Source of the DNA: Amyelois transitella
Lineage: Eukaryota > Arthropoda > Insecta > Lepidoptera > Pyralidae
Direction of reading: 5' to 3'
Assembly (NCBI RefSeq): GCF_032362555.1
Contig: NC_083532.1
Span: 1,811,001 to 1,875,000 of the forward strand
DNA: 64,000 bases
Shown piece after piece: positions 22,601 to 33,138 of this stretch (the first letter of the stretch is position 1; each line of letters begins with the position of its first letter). Position numbers and translations under genes: made by a program. The notes beneath the pieces are model-generated. The model ran no database searches, was not told the DNA's origin, and was given only the letters and a program-made list of their open reading frames with translations.

Positions 22601-22658
22601 TCCATAATAATCCACATACAATCACAATCAGAATAAGTCTCTTCATATACACACGCAT
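13644..22658 (-). CDS. Mgat1: Alpha-1,3-mannosyl-glycoprotein 2-beta-N-acetylglucosaminyltransferase (GnT-I)
   Basis: Nine exons, all GT-AG with matching phases: 22658-22385, 20332-20208, 18249-18036, 17371-17293, 16982-16833, 16123-16033, 15462-15358, 14698-14531 and 13757-13644, giving 439 residues (mammalian 445). The enzyme transfers GlcNAc to Man5GlcNAc2 in the medial Golgi, the step that starts hybrid and complex N-glycans. It is a type II membrane protein: short cytosolic end, one membrane span at residues 8-22, then a Lys/Glu/Leu-rich coiled-coil stem to about 80. The catalytic domain opens LPILVIACDRVTVSRCL. The metal/UDP-binding triplet EDD (204-206) is split across exons 3 and 4, and the catalytic-Asp segment is FFDDWLRNP (about 282-290). 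FPGLGWM and RVYLVPSFPWEKYDPSW match the family. A Met codon four residues in is an alternative start. Introns are packed with family-A and SINE copies. Confidence 0.95.
13830..14079 (-). repeat. Family-A retroposon in Mgat1 intron 8
   Basis: Antisense-oriented copy relative to the plus strand, ending GGTGCCGGGAACCACACGGCAC. Part of the usual TACCCCGCAAGGG block is missing. Confidence 0.8.
14200..14369 (+). repeat. Family-A retroposon, 5'-truncated, in Mgat1 intron 8
   Basis: Begins TGGGATTCTTTTTTAGGCGA and ends with CCCGCAAGGGATATAGACGTGA and an (ATGT)4-like tail. It faces the copy at 13830-14079, so together they can pair in the nascent transcript. Confidence 0.8.
14768..14946 (-). repeat. 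Family-A retroposon, 5'-truncated, in Mgat1 intron 7
   Basis: Begins with a CATA tail and CACGTCTATATCCCTTGCGG on the plus strand and stops at GAAAGCCTATCC, so the sense 5' end is missing. An A-run follows directly. Confidence 0.8.
15487..15669 (-). repeat. Family-A retroposon, 5'-truncated, in Mgat1 intron 6
   Basis: CATA tail, then AAGTCTATATCCCTTGCGGG through to TAAGCCTATCCCTTA. It lies 25 bases upstream of the exon-7 acceptor. Confidence 0.8.
16136..16407 (-). repeat. Family-A retroposon in Mgat1 intron 5
   Basis: Near full length, ending TATTGGTACCGGG. It carries a short internal duplication of CAAAGTTTGTAAGC (about 16295-16330). It begins within 15 bases of the exon-6 acceptor. Confidence 0.8.
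16411..16545 (-). repeat. LINE 3' end fragment (TTTATTG family)
   Basis: On the minus strand this reads as a LINE-like 3' tail ending CAATAAAGTTTAAACAAAT followed by a short A/T-rich repeat. It is related to the tails at 37957-38095, 47042-47170, 51568-51800 and 61123-61232. Confidence 0.5.
17041..17136. repeat. Fragments: element-E terminus and family-A tail
   Basis: 17041-17095 contains GTGCGAGTTGGACTCGCGCAC and AAGGGTTCCGTA, the palindromic terminus of the element seen more fully at 32511-33012. 17104-17136 is only the CATA tail and CACGTCTA end of family A. Both sit in Mgat1 intron 4. Confidence 0.6.
17463..17777. repeat. Inverted pair of family-A partial copies
   Basis: 17463-17570 is the tail half in minus orientation (CATACATACATACAG, CATCCCTTGCGGGGTAGAT). 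17611-17777 is a plus-oriented 3' part ending GCTTGGGATATAGACGTGA. They lie 40 bases apart in Mgat1 intron 3 and could form a long imperfect hairpin in RNA. Confidence 0.75.
17779..17990 (+). repeat. Family-B SINE, head truncated
   Basis: Begins at the B-box (GGGTTCGAATCCCGGCCAGG) directly after a family-A tail and runs through GGATGTTTATCTAT and CTCGTAACACAAG to a (TTTA)n tail. The A-box half is missing, so it was either truncated on insertion or replaced by the neighbour. Confidence 0.8.
18318..18575 (-). repeat. Family-A retroposon with clear target duplication
   Basis: Full-length copy in Mgat1 intron 2, flanked by the perfect 12-base direct repeat ATTATATATCAC (18306-18317 and 18576-18587). 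The duplication starts right at the CATA tail on one side and right after the CACACGGC end on the other, so it fixes both ends of the family and shows retroposition-type insertion. Confidence 0.88.
18738..18999 (+). repeat. Family-A retroposon in Mgat1 intron 2
   Basis: Full-length sense copy from TGCCGTGTGGTTTCCCGGCA to GACCATATGTATGTATG. It faces the copy at 18318-18575. Confidence 0.85.
19005..19310 (-). repeat. LINE family-C ORF 3' fragment
   Basis: The minus strand encodes the C-terminal motif of a LINE reverse-transcriptase ORF (NGSRLTKQIYKESVEGKVGVGRP, written here in part: RLTKQIYKES and GKVGVGRP), related to the copy at 31836-31990. The short sense tail GGGAAAGAGGCGTGATTTTATGT at 19285-19315 is in the opposite orientation, so two fragments abut. 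Confidence 0.6.
19651..19748 (+). repeat. Family-B SINE, 3' fragment
   Basis: Contains TCGTTGAGTTAGTATCTCGT and TCTGTGTAATTTGTCCCGTA with no tRNA head. An A/T-rich tail follows. Confidence 0.75.
19742..19900 (-). repeat. LINE ORF fragment
   Basis: Minus-strand reading gives broken but LINE-like C-terminal text (RDGCTA, GPVRWQLTEVIGKY), in the pattern of RT-ORF ends in this clade. It sits between a SINE fragment and a family-A copy. Confidence 0.4.
19908..20158 (-). repeat. Family-A retroposon in Mgat1 intron 2
   Basis: Full-length copy from CATACATATGGTCACGTCTA to GGTGCCGGGAACCACACGGC. It ends about 50 bases before the exon-2 donor. Confidence 0.85.
20385..20545 (+). repeat. Family-D tRNA-derived SINE
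   Basis: tRNA-like head GCGTCAGTGGTCGAATCGGT with B-box-like GGTTCGAATCAC, then CTCGACCATG, GTGAGGAAACCTTGCGCACA. It matches the family-D reference at 53112-53412 over its 5' half and lies in Mgat1 intron 1. Confidence 0.75.
20562..20655 (+). repeat. Family-A retroposon, 5' fragment
   Basis: Carries the element's start (GTGTGGTTCCCAGCAC) and ATGTTGTAAAAGGCGAC and then stops. It has no tail, so it has been truncated at the 3' side by later rearrangement. Confidence 0.65.
20740..20930 (+). repeat. Family-B SINE in Mgat1 intron 1
   Basis: Head GGCCGCTGTGGCAGGTGGTG with B-box GGGTTCGAATCCTGG, body TAGCATCTCATAACACAAG, TCTGTGTAATTTGTC, and a TTTA tail. It has an internal deletion relative to 3026-3300. 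Confidence 0.75.
21498..21665 (-). mobile_element. Non-autonomous Helitron, minus
   Basis: Read on the minus strand it starts near CTTATACATATATAAAATTC, holds CAATGTTTGTTCCCGTACTC, and ends GCCGTGACAGCTAG. Copies at 48338-48572 and 52226-52452 share these blocks and the CTAG terminus. Confidence 0.65.
21692..21925 (+). repeat. Family-B SINE in Mgat1 intron 1
   Basis: Head GGCTTCTGTGGTACAGTGGA, decayed B-box, then GGCCTGGGTCTCTGATGTTT and TCTGTGTAATTTGTC. It is an old copy with many substitutions. The ORF at 21881-22087 partly overlaps its tail and is not an exon. Confidence 0.7.
22095..22199 (+). repeat. LINE 3' tail with (ATT)n end
   Basis: Ends ATGCCGCATGAAATAAAGAT followed by TTATTATTATTA, the usual shape of a 3'-truncated CR1-like LINE tail. 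A related GCCGCATAAAGAATAAATAC lies near 50465. Confidence 0.5.
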
Positions 22659-23253
22659 TTTGATAGAATTTTCAATGTAAACTGTGCGATTTCAGTGGTC
22701 AGTCGCGTGTGACGTACAATATAAGCTTCACATTATTCAGAAAACGTATTTGTAAATAATAAACAGAACGGAAAATTGTTTTCATGAACATAATACAACA
22801 CCGACAGTGGACACAAATTATTTGTTGCTAATAAAATCGTGAATAAAAAGTTACGGTGAACTCGTTGTTCATAATATTCCAAACTTTAATATACGAATTT
22901 AACTAATATCTTCCGAGTGTAACTATTTTGTGGCACAAATGTAATGTAGGTATGTAATTTCCTCGCAAAAGGAAACGAAGAAGTCGAACTAATAAACCGC
23001 CTGACATGACAGTTGAGTTGACACGTCCAAACAGAAAGTATGACATCAGTGTGTCAGTTGTTATTTAAGAAAATCTACTATATTATATTAATCTGATCTT
23101 CATTATAGTTTTTAATGTAACCGACAACATAAATTTCTTAGATAAATTGGAAACATATTGAAATGTCTTACCTGTTTTATTTTTTGTAAAAAAATCAATT
23201 GTGACGGATTAAAGTAGGAACGGAACGTTTTGTCTACATTACATTACACAAAC
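22659..23253. promoter_or_regulatory. Divergent promoter region, Mgat1 and HINT1
   Basis: About 0.6 kb separates the start codons of Mgat1 (minus, 22658) and HINT1 (plus, 23254). No exon or repeat is evident and no TATA box is convincing at either side, as expected of two housekeeping genes. Shared regulation is inference. Confidence 0.5.
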
Positions 23254-26204
<2,951 letters not shown>

Positions 26205-28042
26205 TTTGTTAATACTGAATTAATATAATGATAGTTATTTAAATTTCATATTAGTTTTATTTTGTGTTTTGATACGAGTGTGGAAAATCATTTATTCTTT
26301 GAATATGGTTACAATGTAGGTCTTAGTATTTAGGTACAGTTTCTGTGAATACATATTCTACCTCTTAAGGCGTCGGAATTATATATATACCTATATTTTG
26401 TATTAGCAGCATATAAGTTCATTTTCTGTTTTTTTTTTTTTGTTTTCGTTCTTATTCATAAGTGTCTTGCTAAATTCAAAGGGATTTAATATTTATGTAG
26501 TTATCGTGTGCGCAGAGAAATCTAATTTAAAAGTGGACACTGATTGAGCGATAAACCAGTGCACAGCCCAAACCACCGGTTTATTTATTTATTTCAACTA
26601 TTGTGCTAAATATAAATATGTAAAAGTTAATTATCTATTAGTCAACCAATGGATCTGAGAAAGAAATTTAGGTGGATTAAAAAGTAAATAAATATATTTA
26701 AACTTACACAAAATACAATATAATAATATTATAATAAACATACATATTACTCTAAAAATCTATTTATATGATTGATTGGTGCAGCGATCACCGAAATTAG
26801 TGAGCAGTATAATTGGTATTAAAGACCCTCGCGACTCGAGAGATACCTTCGTTATAAAACTAGAACGACTTAGGGATATCGTCATAGACGGGAAGTGAAA
26901 ATTCTAGAGATTTGAAAAAAGGGAAGTTTCCATAAGTAGGTGCACTAAAGAGGATTTCCCTTTATACTCGTCGGAACGGAAATTAACGGGATTTTTATAT
27001 GCATGCATGGAAATATAAATATGTAATTGAGGTATTGACTGAATAACGGAAACTAACAAGTTTATTTTTAAACGAGTGGAGCCGCGGGCTCCAATGCTGA
27101 GAAATCTATAGTGAAACTTGCTAGAGAACAACCTACAACTAGGTTTCATGTGTCCTACTGCTAGATGTCTTTAAATTTGGATTAAGATCATACTTAAATA
27201 GTTTGGAAATACTGTAGGTTTTAGAACATGTTCGTGAAACTACCAGAAACTTAGTTTTGAACCTATAAAAACAGTTTCGTTCTTGTATTGTGTAAAGCTA
27301 CTGAAATAGTATTTAGTGCAACTGGCAACATTTATCTTAGTGTTGTCTGCAACACACCATAAACCTCAATCGATCGATTATATATATTTCTAGGTTTTGC
27401 CTGCGGCTTCAGCATCTCCAAAAAAATATGTACAGGTTTTTCGTAAATCTAATTATCTATCAGGGATATATGGGACCCTACGTCATTCATCAGACTTTTA
27501 ATAATATTTTTATAAAACAAAATTACAAAAATATAAGTTCATTAGGCAACGCCTGAGTTAACAAACTTACTTACCAATTTATAAGTAATATTAGTTGGGA
27601 TTGGGATGGATATTATATGAAATAGGGATAAAAGAATATTACAATCTTTTTAGTAATGTTAAGGAGCAAGAACTATGTTTTAGATTCAGTGTACAAATAT
27701 TTGTAGTTACTGTAAAAAAGCAAAATGTGTAGTACTTATTTCTAAACAAGTTCTGAACAAGATCAACAAACAACTCTATAATAAATATTCAATTAAATTA
27801 ATATTTCATGTTTCAAAGAACGTATAATATTTTATACCGAAAAAAATCCTGATTCATAAATTTTTAATATCAATCAACTTTCAACAAATAATGAACACAA
27901 CTAAAAGTTTTTGACAGTGATAAGAAGAAAACAATCCAAACTGTCAAGTCCAAAGAGTCAAGTCAATTTATCCATTTGTTTTCTTGTTGCGGTTTGCTGT
28001 TTTTGTAAAATAAATAGAATATACTGGAGAAATCATTGAAAA
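26205..28042. other. Intergenic stretch, HINT1 to translin
   Basis: Contains the HINT1 3' UTR, a possible Helitron end on the minus strand near 27391-27470 (CTAGGTTTTGCCTGCGGC), and AT-rich DNA. The ORF at 26904-27149 has no coding support. The last ~150 bases before 28043 are the likely translin promoter, without a clear TATA box. Confidence 0.5.
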
Positions 28043-31000
28043 ATGACGACTAATAACATTGAAGAGATATTTGGCAAGTTCCAAAATAGCTTAGATTCGG
28101 AACAGGAGTTGCGAGAGGTTGGTTTATAGAAAAATATTTAATAAAATTACATACCTACATTGTTAAATTATAATAATGATTGTTGTTATTGATTGTTTTA
28201 GAAGAGGCCAATTTCATTTTATACTAATTTTTACACCCGTTTAATTACTAATGTAAAAATGAGGTGAAAAATAAGAATTACAAGTTTGTAAATTTTTTTT
28301 CAGGTTATAAGAAACATTTGCAGGGAAACTGACCACATTTCGCGTGAAATAATGTCAATTCTACAGATAATTCATCACGACAGCGCCGGTAGTGAGTAAC
28401 TAACTAATTTTACTACTCTAGATAAGTACGATTTTATTTCTCATACACCTACCACTTTATAATGATGAAATTGTTATTAAGATGTACATAATAGATTGTT
28501 AGCTCATCATAGAGCGTTGGTGGTCGAATCCTCACCACCTCTGAGGTTTTAACTGGTGCTAACGCTAAGAGGTTGAGGTTATTAACCCATCACCTTAATA
28601 AAAGAATCTGAAGTAAATAAGTCTTGATTTACTTATTGATTGACTTTCATTATCTGTTCATTTTGATGTTTCAGTTAGCAAGGCTTGTATGAAGTCTCGT
28701 GAGTTGTTTGAGAAGGCTCGGGTCAAATATCAAACGTTGAAGCAAGCTGTGCCTCGCACTGACTATTACAAGTAAGTATGATTACTTTTCGATAATTCTT
28801 GAGGATTTTTCGTTTACTTCATCTATATATTTTTTGTTTTATGATCAGTTATAATTTGAGGTCACTAAATAAATAAATATATATGGACTTGTGTGACGAG
28901 ATACTAACTCAACATACTAACTTAGCCAAAATTAGACTCGCAAGTTTGGGTAGTACTGTAGTGAAATATAATCAATTATAAAGGTGCAGTTAAAGTGAGC
29001 ACCTGCATATTGGCTAAGAACTGCACATTGAAGTCTCAATGCAAATCTTATAATCCTTCTTCTTCAGCATATATTTGCCCACTGCTATACGGCCTATACC
29101 TCTCTAAGGTCTATTTTAGAGCTATTGACATTGCAGTCACTAGTTGTAAAAAGTTATAGTAAAAAGTTAGTTATACACAACAGAAGACAGAAGGAGAACA
29201 AAGAGAAAAGTAATCAAAATAAAAGCACTATATTGTGGATATAAAATGAAAATATTTGACAGTAAATATAATATCTGTCATTTTTTACGAACTAACAAGT
29301 CATGGCTACTGTTGCATTGCTGTGGCATACATAAAGAGGGTTGCCTACAAAAGGGTTGGACTAGTGGGTTAATGGTATGTTTAACCCTAATAATTCACTA
29401 TTATGTTGATTGTCAGGTACCATGATCACTGGCGCGGGATGACCCAGAGGTTCTGCTATTTAATTGCGTTGACCATTTGGCTGGAAAAGGGGTTTTTGGT
29501 CTCCCACGAGACCGTCGCACAGATCTTAGGCAGTAAGTTTGTTTCATTCATTCATTTATTTAATCATGTCTATATCCCTTGCAGAGTAGACAGAGCCAGC
29601 AGTCTTGAAAGACTGACAGATTGATTCTCAATTTTGCGTTCAGCTTTCTTGAGGCAGTTGACTCTCTCTCTACGGAACATTATATTCAGATTGCCACGTT
29701 ATTAGGGTCAGGCAATAATTTAAGTTTTTTTTTGTCCTGGCAACATTCAACAATTCCCTCTGCCAACTGTTGTGAATCGTACTGGATTCATATTTCAAAG
29801 TTCTTTATAAGTGTTATTATAGTTCTATATAGTATACTAAAGGATGCCCGCGGCTCCGCCCCCGTCTAACAAAAAAATACCATAATTCCCGTTCTCCCCT
29901 CTCTTCTCCCCCTAGACCACATGAAGAATCTTCACGCCAAATTTCAAGTCTCCAGACCCAGAGATTTGGACATTGGTCATTCACTTTCTTCTTTTATATG
30001 TTTAGTTACACAGGTGGTTTTGCTTGACATGCTGTAGTGTGTGGTCCTTCGAGCCGGATATCACGTGACCTTATTTGAAATGTATTCCAGTGTAAGTTGT
30101 TGTTGGCAGTAAGCGCTGTGGAAGAGAAGGAGGGGTTCCACTTGGACATCGAAGACTACCTCGTGGGGTTGTTGCAACTGTGTTCCGAGCTGGTGAGTAA
30201 ATGAACAAATATAAGTTCGTGAATCTTATTCTTTAATTTTTTTATTAAATAAAAATAAAAATCGTTTATTTCAGAATTAACCCAAAGTAACCCATGTGGC
30301 GTGTGGTTCTCGGTGTTCTTTTTTGTACTGGTACAAAAAAGAATAGGACCACTCCATCTCTTTCCTATGGATGTGGTAAAAGGCGACTAAGGGATAGGCT
30401 TACAAACTTGGGATTCTTCTTTAGGCGATGGGCTAGCAACCTGTCACTTTTTGAATTTCAATTCTATCACTAAGCCAAATAGCTGAGGGTGGCCTATCAG
30501 TCTTTTCAAGACTATTAGCTCTGTCTACCCTACTTGTCTAGGGATGTAGACGTGACCACATGTATGTTTACCCATAATGTATTAGTAACGAGGAGACTTA
30601 GAACTTGTTCAGACGGCTTCGTGCCTTTGACTAGATGAACAGGAGTCTAGTGCTGCGTAATAGCACTGTCCAGGTCCAATCTACTACCAACCGTCTTCAT
30701 CATCATATTATTATATGTTACTTTTAACTTTTATCAAAGTGAAACATCTGTTATAGTAAAATTACAAGTTTTGAAAATCGAATGAAGGAAACTTCTATCA
30801 GTTAAGTTTCTACAAACGTAAAATATGTGCTGTGTGGTTACCGGCACTGATGAAGAAAAGAATAGGACCACTTCATCTTGTTGCGATGGGCTAGCAACCT
30901 GTCACTATTTGAATCTCAATTCTATCATTAAGCCAAATAGCTGAACGTTGCATATCAGTTTTTTTAAAGACTTGTTTCTGTCTAGGGATATAGACGTTTT

Positions 31001-31792
31001 TATATGTATGTATGTATCATTAAGCCAAACAACTGAATGTGGCCTTACATTCTCGACGTTATGGCCTCTGTCTACCCAGCAAGGTACATAGACGTGATTA
31101 TATGCATGTTTTATACTTCCAGTCGCGTCTCGCGGTGAACGCTGTGACCCAGGGTGATTACGGTCGACCGATGCAGATCTCGAAATTCGTCATGGAGTTG
31201 AATGCTGGCTTCAGGTAAATCCCTTTTACTCAAAACTTGACTTGGTAATTGGAAAAATTGGAACATATTGTCATTATGTGCCTGCCTACAACATTTGCAC
31301 ACTGTAATGAAATGACGGTAAAACATGTTGGAACACTATACTATAATAATTTTGACATCGTCAATGCGTTTATATGTTATTCTACAAATGTGGCAAATAA
31401 ATTTGTGTTATATTATCTTTGACCCATACTGAACTGAACATGGCCTTTCAATATTTATGTGACAGTTGGCTCTGTCTGCCCCGTAAGGGATAAAGACGTG
31501 ATTATAATGTATTTATTTTATCTTAAAAACATTGAATATTTTATAATTCCTATTATCAAAATTTGGCGAGGGTTAAAAAGAAAGGCATATTAATAAATTA
31601 TTGGACTGAAATTTTTAAATTCACTACCAAAATTTTTTCAGACTATTGAATCTCAAGAATGATCATCTTCGAAAGAGGTTCGACGCTCTCAAGTACGACG
31701 TGAAGAAGATTGAAGAGGTTGTCTACGATCTCAGCATCCGAGGACTGCTGCCGAAGGCCGAGGGCGAAGCACCTGTTGTTAGCGATAATTAA
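28043..31792 (+). CDS. Tsn: Translin
   Basis: Seven exons with consistent phases: 28043-28117, 28304-28388, 28675-28771, 29417-29532, 30110-30192, 31123-31214 and 31642-31792, giving 232 residues (human 228). Translin is the all-helical nucleic-acid-binding partner of TRAX in the C3PO RNase, which removes the passenger strand in RNAi and trims tRNA precursors; the catalytic acids are in TRAX. Recognised family text: EEIFGKFQNSLDSEQELRE, YHDHWRGMTQRFCYL, GFHLDIEDYLVGLLQL, SRLAVNAVTQGDYGRP and LLNLKNDHLRKRFDALKYDV followed by KKIEEVVYDLSIRG. The first exon is short, and its ATG is the only in-frame start that fits the family length. Polyadenylation signal AATAAA overlaps the stop. No sign of damage. 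Introns 4, 5 and 6 hold family-A copies. Confidence 0.97.
28500..28560 (+). repeat. Family-D SINE head fragment
   Basis: GAGCGTTGGTGGTCGAATCC and CACCACCTC resemble the tRNA-like head of family D. It is short and decayed, in translin intron 2. Confidence 0.45.
28862..28925 (-). repeat. Family-B SINE 3' fragment
   Basis: Minus strand reads GTTGAGTTAGTATCTCGTCA and a (TTTA)n-like tail. Only about 60 bases remain. Confidence 0.6.
29547..29626 (-). repeat. Family-A tail fragment in translin intron 4
   Basis: ATTCATTTATTTAATCATGT then CTATATCCCTTGCAGAGTAG and CAGTCTTGAAAGACTGA. Only the 3' ~80 bases are present, inserted 15 bases after the exon-4 donor. Confidence 0.7.
29838..30000 (-). mobile_element. 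Non-autonomous Helitron, minus, in translin intron 4
   Basis: Minus strand ends GGGGGCGGAGCCGCGGGCAT and CCTTTAG. It shares the stem and internal blocks with 12795-12990. The terminus is imperfect (TTAG). Confidence 0.5.
30295..30570 (+). repeat. Family-A retroposon in translin intron 5
   Basis: Full-length sense copy with a short inverted duplication at its start (TTTTTTGTACTGGTACAAAAAA, 22 bases of near palindrome around 30325-30345). Confidence 0.8.
30832..31112 (+). repeat. Two family-A copies in tandem
   Basis: 30832-31016 is an internally deleted copy ending (ATGT)3. 31017-31112 starts again at CATTAAGCCAAACAACTGAA and repeats the 3' quarter to GACGTGATTATATGCATG. It ends 10 bases before the exon-6 acceptor. 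Confidence 0.75.
31431..31510 (+). repeat. Family-A 3' fragment in translin intron 6
   Basis: CTGAACATGGCCTTTCA to CCCCGTAAGGGATAAAGACG and TGATTATAATGT. Confidence 0.7.
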
Positions 31793-31835
31793 TAAATAAG
31801 ATCTAAATTTAAACAGTTTTATTTATTTTCACGGA

Positions 31836-31990
31836 TGAATGAAAGCAGGTTGACTGAGCAGATATACAAGGAAAGTGTGAACGGAAAGGTCGGAGTGGGA
31901 AGGCCTAGACGAACGTATCTTGATCAAATTAAGGACGTCCTGGCAAAGGGTCAGGTCAAGAGTACCCAACACCAGGAGGAAGAAGAGGTG
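31836..31990 (+). repeat. LINE family-C ORF 3' end
   Basis: The plus strand encodes NESRLTEQIYKES, GKVGVGRPRRTYLDQI and AKGQVKS, the C-terminal tail of a LINE reverse-transcriptase ORF. The copy at 47172-47352 continues the same protein (RRACMKRVMNVDEAKEV, then WNEVVSAYPSG) into the 3' end. It has lost that end here. Confidence 0.7.
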
Positions 31991-32510
31991 TTATTTAAAA
32001 ACCTACAATCCGTTCAGGCTGTAGTAGGGAACATAGAAATCCAAATAGACTTGAAACATAACCTATCATTGCCACGATCTCTGCATACTTCTTTCGCTTC
32101 ATCCACATTCAAATATAATAATGCCACTAATTTAGATTACTTATTCTGAAATGATTGATTGATGAAATTATTAAATACCATCCTGGTGAACTTGAACTTG
32201 CAACGAATTGATGGAAAAATTAGTACGTCGCCTAAATGCAAATATATATGACACCATGACGACAGAATTATCGTTTATATGGAGGTAGCGGAACAATGTG
32301 CGAAATCCCATATAGAAAGCGGAAACGGATGTCCCTCCTCCAATACTATAATCCCGCCCCTCATCTTTCCGCACTTGCATACGATTCTAGATTGACATCA
32401 TGTTTCGTTTAATGCATTGGAAGTGGTCAAAGAATGCCAAGAAGAAATGTCATATGTCACTGTCTCATGATATGACTTCTTGGCAGCTAGCATCACTAGC
32501 ATCTTGGGAT

Positions 32511-33012
32511 TCTTTTTGGGGTTCCATATTCTAAATGCTAAATGTAAAATCGGGACCCTCCAGGATTACTGAGCCTCCGCTGTCCGTCTGTCCGCCTGTC
32601 TGTCACTAGGCTGTATCTTATTAAACCGTGATAGCTAGAAAGCTGAAATTTTTACAAATGAGGTATTTCCGTTCTCGCTCCAATAACAAATACTAAAAAT
32701 TTTAAGGGTTCAAAATACATTCAATAAGTGTCTTTTATTCGTAATTATTAATAAAGGTAACTTAAAGATGCTAAATTTTTTTTACAGAATATTTACATGT
32801 ATATTATATTCAAAGTAATTAATAAAATAAATACTAATAAATAATTATTAAAGCGGGCTTCCTAACAACAAACGTATTTATTAAGCAATTTTGGTCGATT
32901 TTAATTAACAGGTAGAAACGTGAATACGAAAAACAAATATTTAGGTAACATACGTGCGTGATGATAGTACGGAACACTAGTGTGCGAGTCCTACTCGCAC
33001 TTGTCTGGTTTT
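32511..33012 (+). mobile_element. Element E, unclassified lepidopteran repeat
   Basis: Runs from GGGGTTCCATATTCTAAATG through CCGCTGTCCGTCTGTCC and GGCTGTATCTTATTAAACCG to GTACGGAACACTAGTGTGCG and the near-palindrome GTGCGAGTCCTACTCGCAC. The terminal block recurs at 36036-36138 and 17041-17095, so it is a dispersed element. No coding capacity is seen; a non-autonomous DNA element is likely but the class is not certain. Confidence 0.6.
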
Positions 33013-33138
33013 TTTCTCCTCTTGGCTACTTCCAATACAATCAGAATTTGTTTTGAAAATTTCGTTGATTTTTGTGTAAATTTTAATATATTACAATTAA
33101 GTGGGTATATTAAACGTATACAAAATTGCAGTTCAAAA

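Larger units (their letters stand above)
31793..33138. other. Intergenic stretch, translin to NKRF-like
   Basis: Filled mainly by a LINE family-C piece (31836-31990), an uncharacterised block (32170-32400) with several minus-strand stops, and element E (32511-33012). The last ~130 bases are probably the NKRF-like 5' UTR and core promoter. Confidence 0.5.
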
